From Sciscionella marina DSM 45152 (GTDB lineage Bacteria > Actinomycetota > Actinomycetes > Mycobacteriales > Pseudonocardiaceae), in assembly GCF_000379465.1 (NCBI RefSeq), contig NZ_KB905392.1:716869-780868 (forward strand): a stretch of DNA of 64,000 nucleotides, given 5' to 3'. A program made the position numbers and the translations under genes. Positions 43,291-51,322 of the stretch are shown here, piece by piece; position 1 is the stretch's first letter; the number at the start of each line of letters is the position of its first letter. The notes under the pieces are model-generated. The model was not told where the DNA came from. It was given only the letters and a program-made list of their open reading frames with translations, and made no database searches.

Positions 43291-43307
43291 GTTGCCGTGT
43301 CGGCAAC
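43291..43307. promoter_or_regulatory. IclR-site candidate B (GTTGC-N7-GCAAC, 17-bp palindrome)
   Basis: GTTGCCG-TGT-CGGCAAC, a perfect 7-3-7 palindrome 88 bp upstream of the nitrilase-like gene and just beyond the SnoaL-like stop. Shares the outer GTTGC-N7-GCAAC frame with 41562-41578. It might also act as the SnoaL terminator stem. Confidence 0.5.
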
Positions 43308-43310
43308 CGC

Positions 43311-43697
43311 CTATTCGGGTGGCTCGGCGAAGAAGGCGTTCATCCCGTCCAGATCCGAGAGATAGGTCTCGATCGAGGCGATCACTCCGTCCTCGATCCG
43401 ACACACCGTTGCCAGGTGTTCGTCGAGCACGAGCTCTCCCCTGCGCGCCGTGTTGTGCAGCGCAAGCGCCATGTTGTCCCTGCTGACCAGCACGTGTTCG
43501 AGTGCGAAGTTCAGCCCGTAGCTGGCGATCAGTTCAGCACGGGCAAGCACCTCGTCCACGCCGTGCGCGGTACCCGAGATCCGGTTGTCCCCGGGAAGGG
43601 TCCAGCTCGCATCCGCGCGCATGAGCGTGCGCATCAGCGTCCAGTCCTTGCTGATCAGCGCCTTGTGGAAGTTCTCGGCGAGTTCTTGCTGGATCAC
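43311..43697 (-). CDS. SnoaL-like / NTF2-fold protein
   Basis: 128 aa. MIQQELAENFHKALISKDWTLMRTLMRADASWTLPGDNRISGTAHGVDEV is the opening helix pair and first strand of the SnoaL_3 fold, and VLVSRDNMALALHNTARRGELVLDEHLATVCRIEDGVIASIETYLSD its sheet. The Asp/His pattern allows small-molecule binding or isomerase activity. It is divergent from an ArsR-type regulator across a 66-bp gap with TTCGAA-based repeats, and is probably its target. Confidence 0.82.
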   Translation of the reverse strand: MIQQELAENFHKALISKDWTLMRTLMRADASWTLPGDNRISGTAHGVDEVLARAELIASYGLNFALEHVLVSRDNMALALHNTARRGELVLDEHLATVCRIEDGVIASIETYLSDLDGMNAFFAEPPE

Positions 43698-43717
43698 GGT
43701 TCCTCCTATGGTTCGAT

Positions 43718-43746
43718 TTGATTCGAACCATATCCGTTCGAATCAA
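43718..43746. promoter_or_regulatory. Operator of the ArsR/SnoaL pair (TTGATTCGAA-N9-TTCGAATCAA)
   Basis: Ten-bp perfect arms with a 9-bp spacer, and an overlapping GGTTCGA/TCGAACC pair (43710-43729). It sits in the divergent gap, covering the likely promoters of both genes. Confidence 0.65.
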
Positions 43747-43763
43747 GTCGTACAATCGGATGT

Positions 43764-44060
43764 GTGGAGGAACTCGAACACCCCGATCGCGCGGGGCTGC
43801 GCATCGAGGCGGTACTCGCCGCGCTCGATCACCCGGTGCGGCTGCGCGTGGTGCGCACGCTCGCCGACGGAGAGGAACTGACCTGCAGGCAGATCCTGCC
43901 GGAGATGACCAAGAGCAGCGCCAGCCATCACTGGCGGGTATTGCGGGAGAACGGCATCGTCGAACAACGCAAGCAGGGCCGGAACCTGTACATGCGCCTG
44001 CGCCGTGCCGACCTGGACGCGCGCTTTCCCGGAATGCTGGACGCGGTGATCGACGGCTGA
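43764..44060 (+). CDS. ArsR-type winged-helix regulator
   Basis: 98 aa. Helix-turn-helix of the HTH_20/ArsR type: LAALDHPVRLRVVRTLADGEELTCRQIL, MTKSSASHHWRVLRENGIVEQRKQGRNLYMRLR. The ELTCRQI cysteine is single, so classical metal sensing by a Cys pair is not supported. Start GTG 43764. Divergent from the SnoaL-like gene, with overlapping TTCGAA repeats between them, so it most likely represses both. Confidence 0.85.
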   Translation: MEELEHPDRAGLRIEAVLAALDHPVRLRVVRTLADGEELTCRQILPEMTKSSASHHWRVLRENGIVEQRKQGRNLYMRLRRADLDARFPGMLDAVIDG

Positions 44061-44269
44061 ATCTCGCCGGGCCCGCGGGTGGATTCCGGCACGATCTCAA
44101 CTGGTCGAAGCATCCAACCACGACCAAGCGCGGTGGCCGTGGCCTCCTGACTGCTCGCGCCAGGACTGTTCCGCCGGCGGATGCGCGACTGCGGCGCCGA
44201 TATCGTCACCGGCCCGCTGCTGCCGCGTCCCGGGATCGCCGGACTGATCGTGCGCCGCTGCGCTCCCGC

Positions 44270-45034
44270 TCAGTCCGACGGCCGCACGAACCGGGTGATC
44301 AGCCTGCCGAGCAGCCGGGGCGCGAACCGGCGGGCCCGCCAGAGCGCCCGAGTACCCGCGGCCGGGAACACGAACAGCGGCGCGCGCGGATCGGCGATCG
44401 CGCGATCCACGGCGTCGAGCACGCTCGCGGGATCGGCGCCCCGGCGCCCGCCCAGTACGGCGGGATCGGTGGCGCGCACCTGTTCGGCCAGCGGTGTCTC
44501 CACGTGATCCGGGCAGGGGCACAGGATCCGGACCCCGGTCCCCGCGGTCTCCTGGGCGAGCACCTCGCAGAACGCGGTGACGGCGAACTTCGAGGAAGAG
44601 TAGGCGGCCAGCCGCGGGGAGGGCAGCCACCCGGCGAGCGAGCCGAACACGACGAGGGTGCCGCGGCCGCGCTCGATCATTCCCGGCATGCTCGCGCGCG
44701 CCACGTGCACGGTGCCCAGGTAGTTGACCTCGAACACGCGCCGCAGGGTGTCCAGCGGCTGCTCGAGTGCGCGCCCGATCCGGCACAGCCCGGCGGCGTG
44801 CACGACCAGTTCGATCGGGCCGAGTTCGGCGGTGGCCGCGTCGACCGTGGCCTGGACCGGGGCCTGCTCGGTGACATCGCACGGATAGGCGCGCATGGCC
44901 GGTGCCCGCCGCACGGTGCCGGCGAGCCCGTCCGCGTCCAGATCGACCGCGGCAACCGGGGTTCCCGCTGCGGCCAATCGCAGCGCGGCCAGCCTGCCGA
45001 GCCCACTCGCCGCACCGGTCACCAGTGCCGTCAT
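44270..45034 (-). CDS. Short-chain dehydrogenase/reductase
   Basis: 254 aa classical SDR: cofactor loop TGAASGLG at 6-13, Asp of NAD(P) choice in AAVDLDADG, HAAGLCRIG, and catalytic Tyr 145-Lys 149 (YSSSK). The C-terminus VFPAAGTRALWRARRFAPRLLGRLITRF is long, basic and amphipathic, like membrane-associated SDRs of mycobacterial lipid operons. Last gene of the FMO operon, with an ATGA overlap to the acetoacetate-decarboxylase-like gene. Probably oxidises or reduces an alcohol/ketone made by the monooxygenase and hydrolase steps. Confidence 0.88.
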   Translation of the reverse strand: MTALVTGAASGLGRLAALRLAAAGTPVAAVDLDADGLAGTVRRAPAMRAYPCDVTEQAPVQATVDAATAELGPIELVVHAAGLCRIGRALEQPLDTLRRVFEVNYLGTVHVARASMPGMIERGRGTLVVFGSLAGWLPSPRLAAYSSSKFAVTAFCEVLAQETAGTGVRILCPCPDHVETPLAEQVRATDPAVLGGRRGADPASVLDAVDRAIADPRAPLFVFPAAGTRALWRARRFAPRLLGRLITRFVRPSD

Positions 45035-45720
45035 CGGAGCACCTCCGCATCGCCGAAGCTCATCCGCATCCGGGCAATCCCGCTGCTGACCAGTGCCCTG
45101 CCGGGCAGACCCATCCGGCGCAGTTCCGCGGCGACGGGATGTTCGCCGAGCCGCAGCACGGCCCCGCCCGGCCGCGCCCGCACCCCGGCGCCATGCAACC
45201 GCCACGGAGTCCGGCGCAGCGCGCCGTCCGCATACGTGTAGGCATCGACGGATGTGCCCGCGCCGCGAGCGGGAACCGGAACACCGGGCCACACAAGGAG
45301 TTCCAGCACCCGCTCCCCTTCGAGGTGCACGGCACAGCGGCCGGTGCCGCCGGAGAACCCCAGCTCGATATCGGCCATCTCCTTGGGAAAACCCCAGATC
45401 GAGCGCCCCGCCTCCAGGGTGAACGACTGGTTGACCGGCAGCCAGTGGACGAATGCGCCGAGCCCGCGCCCGGCCGGGGAACGGATGAGGAACACCACGC
45501 CGAATTCGTGGTACGGCCCGAGATCCCCGTCCAGATAGCGCACGAAGACAAGCGAGCACAGGGCACGGCCGGGCACCGGTTCGGCGGGCGCCACCCCGGC
45601 ATGGCCGAGCACCGAGCGGACCTCGTCCGCGCGCACCGCGAACACCGCCGTGCAGGCGCTCGCGTCCCGGATCTCGACCGGCATCGTGACCCGCTCGCCC
45701 TGGATGAGGTGTTCGGTCAT
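45031..45720 (-). CDS. Acetoacetate decarboxylase (ADC) family protein
   Basis: 229 aa. The ADC fold is indicated by YHEFGVVFLIRSPAGRGLGAFVHWLPVNQ and GRSIWGFPKEMADIEL, where Lys 113 occupies the Schiff-base lysine position (family motif FPK). Such distant ADC members catalyse decarboxylation, dehydration or aldol-type steps through the lysine imine. ATGA overlaps on both sides tie it to the SDR and the alpha/beta hydrolase. Substrate likely a keto acid or keto ester derived from the operon's monooxygenase product. Confidence 0.83.
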   Translation of the reverse strand: MTEHLIQGERVTMPVEIRDASACTAVFAVRADEVRSVLGHAGVAPAEPVPGRALCSLVFVRYLDGDLGPYHEFGVVFLIRSPAGRGLGAFVHWLPVNQSFTLEAGRSIWGFPKEMADIELGFSGGTGRCAVHLEGERVLELLVWPGVPVPARGAGTSVDAYTYADGALRRTPWRLHGAGVRARPGGAVLRLGEHPVAAELRRMGLPGRALVSSGIARMRMSFGDAEVLR

Positions 45721-46589
45721 CCGCGTTGCTCCTCGCTCAGGTGCCGCCGCAGGAAGGCGAGCTGATGCTCGACCGCGGACCGGTACCAGGACCGTCCGGG
45801 CAGCACGTCGAAGTGATCGCAGGGGTAGTGCCGGACCTCGGCGCGCCCGGCGATCGCCGCCCTGGCCGCCGTGTGCGCGGGGCTGCTCCGGTCCAGATCG
45901 GCGACCTGCACCAGCAGCGGGCAGCGAATGCGCCCCGCCTGCCGGATCGGCCGGTAGCGGCCGATCTCCACACCCGCGAACGGGTCGATCTCGTTGCGCC
46001 AGCCGGGACCGGCGATCTCGGTGTACGCCTCGAACTGTCCGGGAAGGGAAAGCGCCGCTCCCGAACCGGGTGCCCCGGCCAGCCGGGCCACCGCGCCCCG
46101 CGCCGCGGTGCGTGCCGCACGCGCCAGCCGCAGAGGCCGTTGCCGCCGGGCCGCGTGTTTCGAGGCGGCCAGCCCGTCCACCATGGGAACGAGCGAGATG
46201 ATGGCCGCCACCTCCTGGTCCCGCGCGCCGACGGCGGGCACATGGCCGCCGCCGAGGGAAACTCCCCACAGCACCACGCGCCGCGGATCCACGCCGTCCA
46301 GTCGGCGCGCCGTGCCCACCGCTGCCCGGTAGTCGGCGAGCTGTCCGGCGATGCTCACGGTCTGCCGGGGTTCGCCGCCGCTGGCCCCGAAACCGCGATA
46401 GTCGAACGCGAGCACATCCAGCCCGGCGCCGGAGAACTCGGCGGCGAACGCGTCCAGCCCGCAGTCCCTCGTGGCGCCGAACCCGTGCGCCATCACCACA
46501 CATGGCCGCCCCTTCCGGTCTCCCCCGCGCCACCAGCGGGCCGCGCATTCGGCGTCCCCGGGAGGGAAACACAGGTCCGTGCCGGTCAT
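45717..46589 (-). CDS. Alpha/beta hydrolase
   Basis: 290 aa. Oxyanion region MAHGFGATRDCGL, strand FDYRGFGASGGEPRQ, nucleophile elbow GVSLGGG (Ser 111), acid in VQVADLDRSSP and catalytic His in YPCDHFDVLPG. The pattern is of dienelactone-hydrolase/X-Pro-peptidase-like esterases. Within an operon led by a flavin monooxygenase, an ester or lactone made by Baeyer-Villiger oxidation is a natural substrate, though this is only inferred. Overlaps the TetR stop by 4 bases. Confidence 0.87.
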   Translation of the reverse strand: MTGTDLCFPPGDAECAARWWRGGDRKGRPCVVMAHGFGATRDCGLDAFAAEFSGAGLDVLAFDYRGFGASGGEPRQTVSIAGQLADYRAAVGTARRLDGVDPRRVVLWGVSLGGGHVPAVGARDQEVAAIISLVPMVDGLAASKHAARRQRPLRLARAARTAARGAVARLAGAPGSGAALSLPGQFEAYTEIAGPGWRNEIDPFAGVEIGRYRPIRQAGRIRCPLLVQVADLDRSSPAHTAARAAIAGRAEVRHYPCDHFDVLPGRSWYRSAVEHQLAFLRRHLSEEQRG

Positions 46590-47206
46590 CCGGGACCGCC
46601 GTAGATCGTGCGCAACCACACCGTCACCAACCCTTCGCGCAGCTGTTCGTCGGGAATGGCCGAGTACCCTCCCCGGGAGATCCGTTCCAGGGCGCGGTCG
46701 TTGAGCTCGAGCAGCACGGTGGCGAGCACCGCGGCCTCCGGACCGTCCGGTGCCCTTCCCGCGGCGCGCTCGTTCTCGATCAGCTCGGCGACCTGGGGAA
46801 TGAACGATTCCCGGTCCCGGTCCCACAGTTCTCGCACGGTCTGATCGGCATCCCGGGCCTCCAGCATCGCCCGGAACACGTGCCGGTGCTTGCCCCAGGC
46901 CTCGAACAGACCGGCGATCGTACGGCCGATGCGCCCCTCGGGGGAATCGTCCCCGGAAGCCAGCATGGTGCCCGCGGTGAACGCTTCCTGGTACATCTCG
47001 TCGCAGAGCGCGGCGACCGCGGTGGCCTTGTTGTCGAAGTAGAAGTAGAACGCCGAGCGGGTCACCTCGGCCCGCCGTGAGATCTCCCGCACGTTGATCG
47101 AGCCGAGATCGCCCTCGCGCAGCAACTCATCGAGGGCACCCAGCAGTGCCCTGCGGCGCCGGTCGCCGCGATTGGGTCCGCGACGGTCCAGGATCTGTTC
47201 CCTCAC
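46586..47206 (-). CDS. TetR-family regulator inside the FMO operon
   Basis: 206 aa. Helix-turn-helix at about residues 17-65: DRRRRALLGALDELLREGDLGSINVREISRRAEVTRSAFYFYFDNKATAV. The ligand domain is of the EthR/TetR_C type (FRAMLEARDADQTVRELWDRDRESFIPQVAELIENERAAG); EthR itself controls a Baeyer-Villiger monooxygenase in mycobacteria, and the AFYFYF helix is EthR-like. GTG 47206 overlaps the monooxygenase stop (GTGA). It is therefore likely the ligand-responsive repressor of this operon, acting at the GTCAA half-sites upstream of the monooxygenase gene. Confidence 0.87.
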   Translation of the reverse strand: MREQILDRRGPNRGDRRRRALLGALDELLREGDLGSINVREISRRAEVTRSAFYFYFDNKATAVAALCDEMYQEAFTAGTMLASGDDSPEGRIGRTIAGLFEAWGKHRHVFRAMLEARDADQTVRELWDRDRESFIPQVAELIENERAAGRAPDGPEAAVLATVLLELNDRALERISRGGYSAIPDEQLREGLVTVWLRTIYGGPG

Positions 47207-48552
47207 CGGCTTTTCCCTCCGAAGGCCACGGATCCCAGATCCCGCACCCGTTTCCGCCCCGCGGGCAGTTCCCGCGTACGGATGTCGTTCTCGTAGACGA
47301 AATAGTCGACCTGCTGTGTATGCCGCGGCCGGTCACCGAAATGCGCCACGAACCGTTTCTCGTCCTCGGCGGTGATCCGCCGCATCCGGTCCTGTTCCGG
47401 TGGCCGGTACACACCGGCGAAATAGGCAGCGAGCAGCTTCGCCTGGCATTCCACGAACGGAAACAGCGCCGGAGTCGCCTGGGCGAAACCGATGAACGCG
47501 AGATCCCGGATATCCGGGCGGAACATCCGTTTGTACAGCGGAAGCCGATTGTCCGGGGCGCTCAGGAATTCCCGATCGAAGAACGGGAACGAGATATTGT
47601 AACCGGTCGCGTAGATGATGGCGTCGAATTCCGCGCTCGTCCCGTCGGTGAACCGCACGCGGTCTCCGCCGAGCTGTTCGATATCCGGTTTCGCCGTGAC
47701 ATCCCCGGAACCCAGCCGCAGTGGCAGCTCGTGCGATTGCGTGGGATGCGCCTCCAGGAAGTTGTGGTTCGGCGTCGGCAGGCCGAACCGCTCCGGGCGC
47801 CCGGTGAGCAGGACCGGGCTCTTGCGGAACAGCCGCCGCTGCCAGGAAAACGGTAGGTACGGACTGGTGGCGAACAACCGGTCCGCGGGAACACCGAGAA
47901 TGTATTTCGGCACGATCCACGCACTGGAGCGCGTCGAGAGCACTACCGTATTGCCGAGGCTGCGCTGGGAGAGCTCCACCGCGATGTCCGCCGCGCTGTT
48001 GCCGATACCGACCACGAGGATCCGTTTCCCGTGCAGTTCGAGCGGATTATCCGGGTCGATATAATGATGCGAGTGCATGCTCTGCCCGGTGAATTCCCCC
48101 GGGAAATCCGGTAACCGCGGATCCCAGTGGTGCCCGTTCGCCACCACCAGGGCCTCGAAGAAATGCCGCTCCCCTTCGGCCGCGCGGATCTCCCAGCCGC
48201 CCTCGGGCAACCGGTGCGCACGCGCCACCGTGGTGCGGAAGCGGATGTTCTCCTTCAGCGCGAAAGCCTCGGCATAGTCCTCGAGGTATTCCTTGACCTG
48301 CGAGTGGTGCGGGAAATCCGGAAACCGGTCCGGCATCGGGAAATCCGCGAACGACAGCCGGTGCTTCGAGGTGTCGATGTGCAGCGAACGGTAGGCGCTC
48401 GAATGCCCATTGGGATTGCCGAAAGCCCAGTTGCCGCCGATCCGGTCGGAGGACTCGAAACAGACGTAGGGCACACCGTAGTCCGTCAACATCTTGCCCG
48501 CGCAAAGCCCGCTGAGCCCCGCCCCGATGATGCATGTCCGCGGTCCGGCCAT
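47203..48552 (-). CDS. Flavin-containing monooxygenase (FMO/Baeyer-Villiger type)
   Basis: 449 aa. FAD loop IIGAGLSGLC (about 8-17), the FMO fingerprint FTGQSMHSHHY (about 154-164), NADPH loop VGIGNSAAD (about 181-189) and YATGYN. These are the marks of class B flavoprotein monooxygenases which oxygenate sulphur, nitrogen or ketone groups using NADPH. First gene of a five-gene operon (FMO, TetR, alpha/beta hydrolase, ADC-like, SDR) reminiscent of mycobacterial mymA-type lipid operons. Start ATG 48552; an in-frame GTG 9 bases upstream is possible. Confidence 0.9.
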   Translation of the reverse strand: MAGPRTCIIGAGLSGLCAGKMLTDYGVPYVCFESSDRIGGNWAFGNPNGHSSAYRSLHIDTSKHRLSFADFPMPDRFPDFPHHSQVKEYLEDYAEAFALKENIRFRTTVARAHRLPEGGWEIRAAEGERHFFEALVVANGHHWDPRLPDFPGEFTGQSMHSHHYIDPDNPLELHGKRILVVGIGNSAADIAVELSQRSLGNTVVLSTRSSAWIVPKYILGVPADRLFATSPYLPFSWQRRLFRKSPVLLTGRPERFGLPTPNHNFLEAHPTQSHELPLRLGSGDVTAKPDIEQLGGDRVRFTDGTSAEFDAIIYATGYNISFPFFDREFLSAPDNRLPLYKRMFRPDIRDLAFIGFAQATPALFPFVECQAKLLAAYFAGVYRPPEQDRMRRITAEDEKRFVAHFGDRPRHTQQVDYFVYENDIRTRELPAGRKRVRDLGSVAFGGKSR

Positions 48553-48574
48553 GACGGACACCGTACGAGCGAAT

Positions 48575-48608
48575 TTGACACGCGTCAATAACCACAGACA
48601 GGCGTCAA
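48575..48608. promoter_or_regulatory. TTGACACGCGTCAA dyad and repeated GCGTCAA half-sites
   Basis: The near-palindrome at 48575-48588 and a second GCGTCAA at 48602-48608 lie directly upstream of the monooxygenase start, 20 bp between equivalent bases. Likely binding region for the operon's TetR protein, possibly as a dimer of dimers. Confidence 0.5.
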
Positions 48609-48636
48609 CCAGCGACGGTGGTGATTGCCTGCGCAC

Positions 48637-49161
48637 TCAGCAGTCGAACACCGACCAGCAGATCTCGTTGCGCAGCCGCTGATCGTCGAGCACGAGCTCG
48701 CGGATCTCGTCCGGTAACCGGTCCCGCTGCCACCGGCATTCACGCTGCCCGGCGGCTACGCTCTCCGCGCCCGGAACGGCGGCGCGGGCGGCCTTGATCG
48801 CGTAGGCGGCGGCCCCCAGTTCGTGGGCCGCGACGTGCGCGACGGCCCCAGCCTGGCCCGCGGCGTAGGCGGCGTGCCGGGCCGCACCGCGCAGATCACG
48901 GGCTGCCCCCATGGCGTGCCCGCCCGCCGCGCGAGCCTGCATCATCTTCACCTCACCGCGCACCCAGGCGCGGGCGTGCTCGATCGCCGCGCGCGGTCGC
49001 GAATCCCCGGGCCGCACCGATTCGAAGAGTTCGAGGACGTGTTCCGCGCACGACGCCGCCCACAGTGCGAGCAGCCGGTGATCCGAATCCGTGAGGGTCC
49101 CGCCGCGGCGGATCGTGACGAAGCGGGGATCGCGTACTTTCGGAAGAATCACGACCGGCAC
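48637..49161 (-). CDS. Imm5-type putative immunity protein
   Basis: 174 aa, alpha-helical. TLTDSDHRLLALWAASCAEHVLELFE, DSRPRAAIEHARAWVRGEVKMMQARAAGGHAM and Ala-rich AARHAAYAAGQAGAVAHVAAHELGAAAYAIKAARA match the Imm-5 family, predicted antidotes of polymorphic-toxin systems. No toxin gene, secretion signal or partner is visible on either side, so it stands as an orphan, perhaps guarding against neighbours' toxins or serving another role. Divergent from the VOC gene with 24 bp between the starts. Confidence 0.75.
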   Translation of the reverse strand: MPVVILPKVRDPRFVTIRRGGTLTDSDHRLLALWAASCAEHVLELFESVRPGDSRPRAAIEHARAWVRGEVKMMQARAAGGHAMGAARDLRGAARHAAYAAGQAGAVAHVAAHELGAAAYAIKAARAAVPGAESVAAGQRECRWQRDRLPDEIRELVLDDQRLRNEICWSVFDC

Positions 49162-49185
49162 GCTACCCGACCAGGAGGCCCGGCC

Positions 49186-49581
49186 ATGGCCAGTAAGTTC
49201 ACCGAACTCGCGATCGACTGTGCCGATCCTGCGGGGCTCGCCCGGTTCTGGTGTTCGGTCCTCGGTTACGAGGTGCAGGACGAGGACGAGGCGGACGGGA
49301 TCGTCATCATCGGTTCACCTGCGGTGCCGGAAGGCAAAGACCGCCCCGGCCCGGTCCCGCCGGTGCTGACCTTCGCGCGCGTTCCCGAGGGAAAGACGAT
49401 CAAGAACAGGCTGCACCTCGACCTGAATCCGACCGATGCGGAGCAGGCCGAGGAGGTCCACCGCCTGCTCGAACTGGGCGCGGGCTACGCCGATGTCGGG
49501 CAGACCGGCGAGGAGTCCTGGCTCTGTCTTGCCGATCCGGAGGGCAATGAGTTCTGCGTACTCACGAGCCGCTGCCCCTGA
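49186..49581 (+). CDS. VOC-family (glyoxalase/bleomycin-resistance-like) protein
   Basis: 131 aa. Two betaalphabetabetabeta modules: KFTELAIDCADPAGLARFWCSVLGYEVQDEDEADG and NRLHLDLNPTDAEQAEEVHRLLELGAGYADVGQ, WLCLADPEGNEFCVL. The layout WLCLADPEGNEFCVL is that of actinobacterial Glyoxalase_6 members. The usual first metal ligand position is Glu (TELAID) and His is present in the second module, so metal binding is possible. Function unknown, commonly a detoxification role. GGAGG lies 9 nt before the ATG. Its 3' end overlaps the CoA-transferase remnant on the other strand. Confidence 0.82.
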   Translation: MASKFTELAIDCADPAGLARFWCSVLGYEVQDEDEADGIVIIGSPAVPEGKDRPGPVPPVLTFARVPEGKTIKNRLHLDLNPTDAEQAEEVHRLLELGAGYADVGQTGEESWLCLADPEGNEFCVLTSRCP

Positions 49582-50249
49582 AGCAGAACTCCTGGTCCGC
49601 GCCGGTTCCGCCGCACATCGCCGATCGGTAGAGCACCGTGAGCGGAGCGTCGATGGGGTGCGAGCGGAGTTTCCCAGCGGCATCGAGTTCGTTCCACCGC
49701 TGCCGGTTGATCGCGATTGCCATCTGCCGCCCGCCATCGGCGCGGGTCATGGTGATCGTGCCACCGCCCGGCCTGCCACGCGCGGACCGCGGCGTGCACC
49801 GAATCGGGAGTCGGCTCGCAGCCGAGCACATCCAGCACCCGGCGTTCCAGGTGCGGCAGATTGAAGTGCGGCACGAACCAGCGATCATCGGCGGTCTGCC
49901 ATGGCTGGGTGAGCGAAACCATGTGCTCGACATCGGGGGAAAGCGGGGCGGGACGGAACTCCCCCTGCTCGTCCCGGACGAGGGTCATGTCCTCACCGCC
50001 GAGGGCCGTGGCCGCCGCGGCCCGCACATTGACCCCGATTTGCTGACGGCGGCCGGTGCGCAGCTCCCAGAGGTCGTTCGCGGCCACCGCGCGCGCCGCG
50101 AGAGCATCGGCGAGGGTCTCCCCGATCCGGAACGGGGACACGAACAACGGGTCCATTCCGCTGATCGTCACCTCGCCATCGGCAGACCGTGCATCGCCGC
50201 GAATCGCCATCAGTTCATCGAAAGCGCGGGGATCACTGCTCATCGTCAT
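49562..50249 (-). pseudogene. CaiB/BaiF-type CoA transferase remnant (frameshift, truncated)
   Basis: The leftward frame from 50249 reads as a CoA-transferase III segment (SPFRIGETLADALAARAVAANDLWELRTGRRQQIGVNVRAAAATAL, then MVSLTQPWQTADDRWFVPHFNLPHLERRVLDVLGC, VHAAVRAWQ). Around 49770-49790 the coding signal moves to another frame (RQMAIAINRQRWNELDAAGKLRSHPIDAPL), matching the family's EW..HP region, and then ends. The family has 380-470 residues, so more than a third is missing. Inactive. Confidence 0.72.
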
Positions 50250-50264
50250 TCCTTTCCCGACTGA

Positions 50265-50735
50265 TCAATTCGTCTTGGCATCGACGACAATGCGGCCGGT
50301 GCCGCGACCGGCGAGGAGCTCGGCGGCGACATCCTGTGCCTCGGCGAGCGCGATCGTGTGGGTCACCGCATCGAGCCGGGCCGGGTCGAGATCGCGGGCG
50401 AGCCGCTGCCACGCGGCCTCCCGGCGCTCGACCGGAGTGCGCACCGAGTCGATGCCGAGCAGGGAGATACCCCGGAGAATGAAGGGCAGCGCATTGCCGG
50501 GGTATTCGGCGCTCGCGGCGAGCCCGCAGGTGCTCGCGATTCCGGAGTGGTGCAGTCCGGACAAGGTACCGGCGAGGATGGTGCCGCCCACCGCGTCGAT
50601 CACGCCCGCCCATCGCTGCCGGGCCAGCGGTCTGCCGACCGCTTCGAGTTCGGCCCGGTCGAGCACACTGGCGGCACCGAGCCCGATGAGCCGTTCACTC
50701 AGCGAATCGGAGCGCCTGGTCGCGGCGACCGCTTC
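50265..50735 (-). pseudogene. 5'-truncated AcuI/YhdH-type (acrylyl-CoA reductase-like) MDR gene
   Basis: The frame opens just after an in-frame TAG at 50736-50738 and reads AATRRSDSLSERLIGLGAASVLDRAELE, RQRWAGVIDAVGGTIL, STCGLAASAEYPGNALPFILRGISLLGIDSV, RREAAWQRLARDL, ending GRGTGRIVVDAK. This is the C-terminal half of a YhdH/AcuI-type quinone-oxidoreductase-like reductase, including the normal end. The N-terminal GroES-like half, about 180 residues, and the start are gone. A GTG at 50666 could start a 133-aa fragment, but no cofactor loop would remain complete. Confidence 0.75.
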
Positions 50736-50746
50736 CTAGCCGGAAC

Positions 50747-50905
50747 ACCACGACCTCGGCCGCTGAGGCCCACCTGCACGCGCGAGTCACCCATCTGCCG
50801 CTGAACGGTGCGCCACCGGTCGCCCTGCGGCTGTTGTGGCCCACCCGCCGCAAGAACGACACACTGCTGCGCCGGTTTAGCGAATTCGCCTCATCGGTCC
50901 GGTAG
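50747..50905 (+). pseudogene. 3' tail of a LysR-family regulator
   Basis: In this frame the last codons read EAHLHARVTHLPLNGAPPVA then LRLLWPTRRKNDTLLRRFSEFASSVR and a TAG at 50903. That is the typical end of a LysR substrate domain (a Pro-Pro turn, LW, then a final helix with RF). Nothing of the DNA-binding part remains. With the reductase fragment facing away, the shared 5' region of a divergent regulator/enzyme pair appears to have been deleted near 50736-50747. Confidence 0.6.
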
Positions 50906-51229
50906 GGCCCGTCATGTGCGTCCGGCGAGGTGCGCCGCGCAGCTCTCCCAGACATCGAGTTTTATCTGCGCCATCGGCAGAAATCCGGAACACAGGCATT
51001 GACAGCCTGTCCGGCAAAGACCGCAGCGGCACGACTGTACCGGACCGTGATAACCAAGAACCGGCCGCCGATCGAGCTGATACCTCGCCACGAGCCCGCG
51101 CTGGGCCCTTACCACTTTCACTGGAATCCGCCCGATCGACGCTCATCGCAGGTGAGCTCTTCGCCTCGGCTGAACCGGACGGTCGATTCATATCGACGTC
51201 GTCCCGATATGGCCGATGGGCCGCGGCGG
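50906..51229. other. Region without a supported gene
   Basis: About 320 bp between the LysR tail and the DUF5994 promoter element. Several open frames exist but none with both a start signal and a recognisable product. Confidence 0.4.
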
Positions 51230-51257
51230 GTAGTGTCGGTGGTATCGGAAGTTCTCC
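51230..51257 (+). promoter_or_regulatory. 28-bp element shared by two DUF5994 genes (copy 1)
   Basis: Begins GTAGTGTCGGTGGTATCGG and ends AGTTCTCC; identical in 25 of 28 positions to 60204-60231. It lies 65 bp before the DUF5994 start at 51323. Likely a promoter or regulator site common to the paralogues. Confidence 0.6.
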
Positions 51258-51322
51258 CGCGAACTCAACCGCTTCCGGTACACGATGCCGGTCCTCAACC
51301 GACCGGAGACGGGAGCCCCGAT

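Noticed and set aside
49186..49581. Toxin partner for the Imm5-type gene
   Set aside because: The adjacent gene is a plain VOC-family protein with no toxin features and is divergent, so it is not a toxin-immunity pair.
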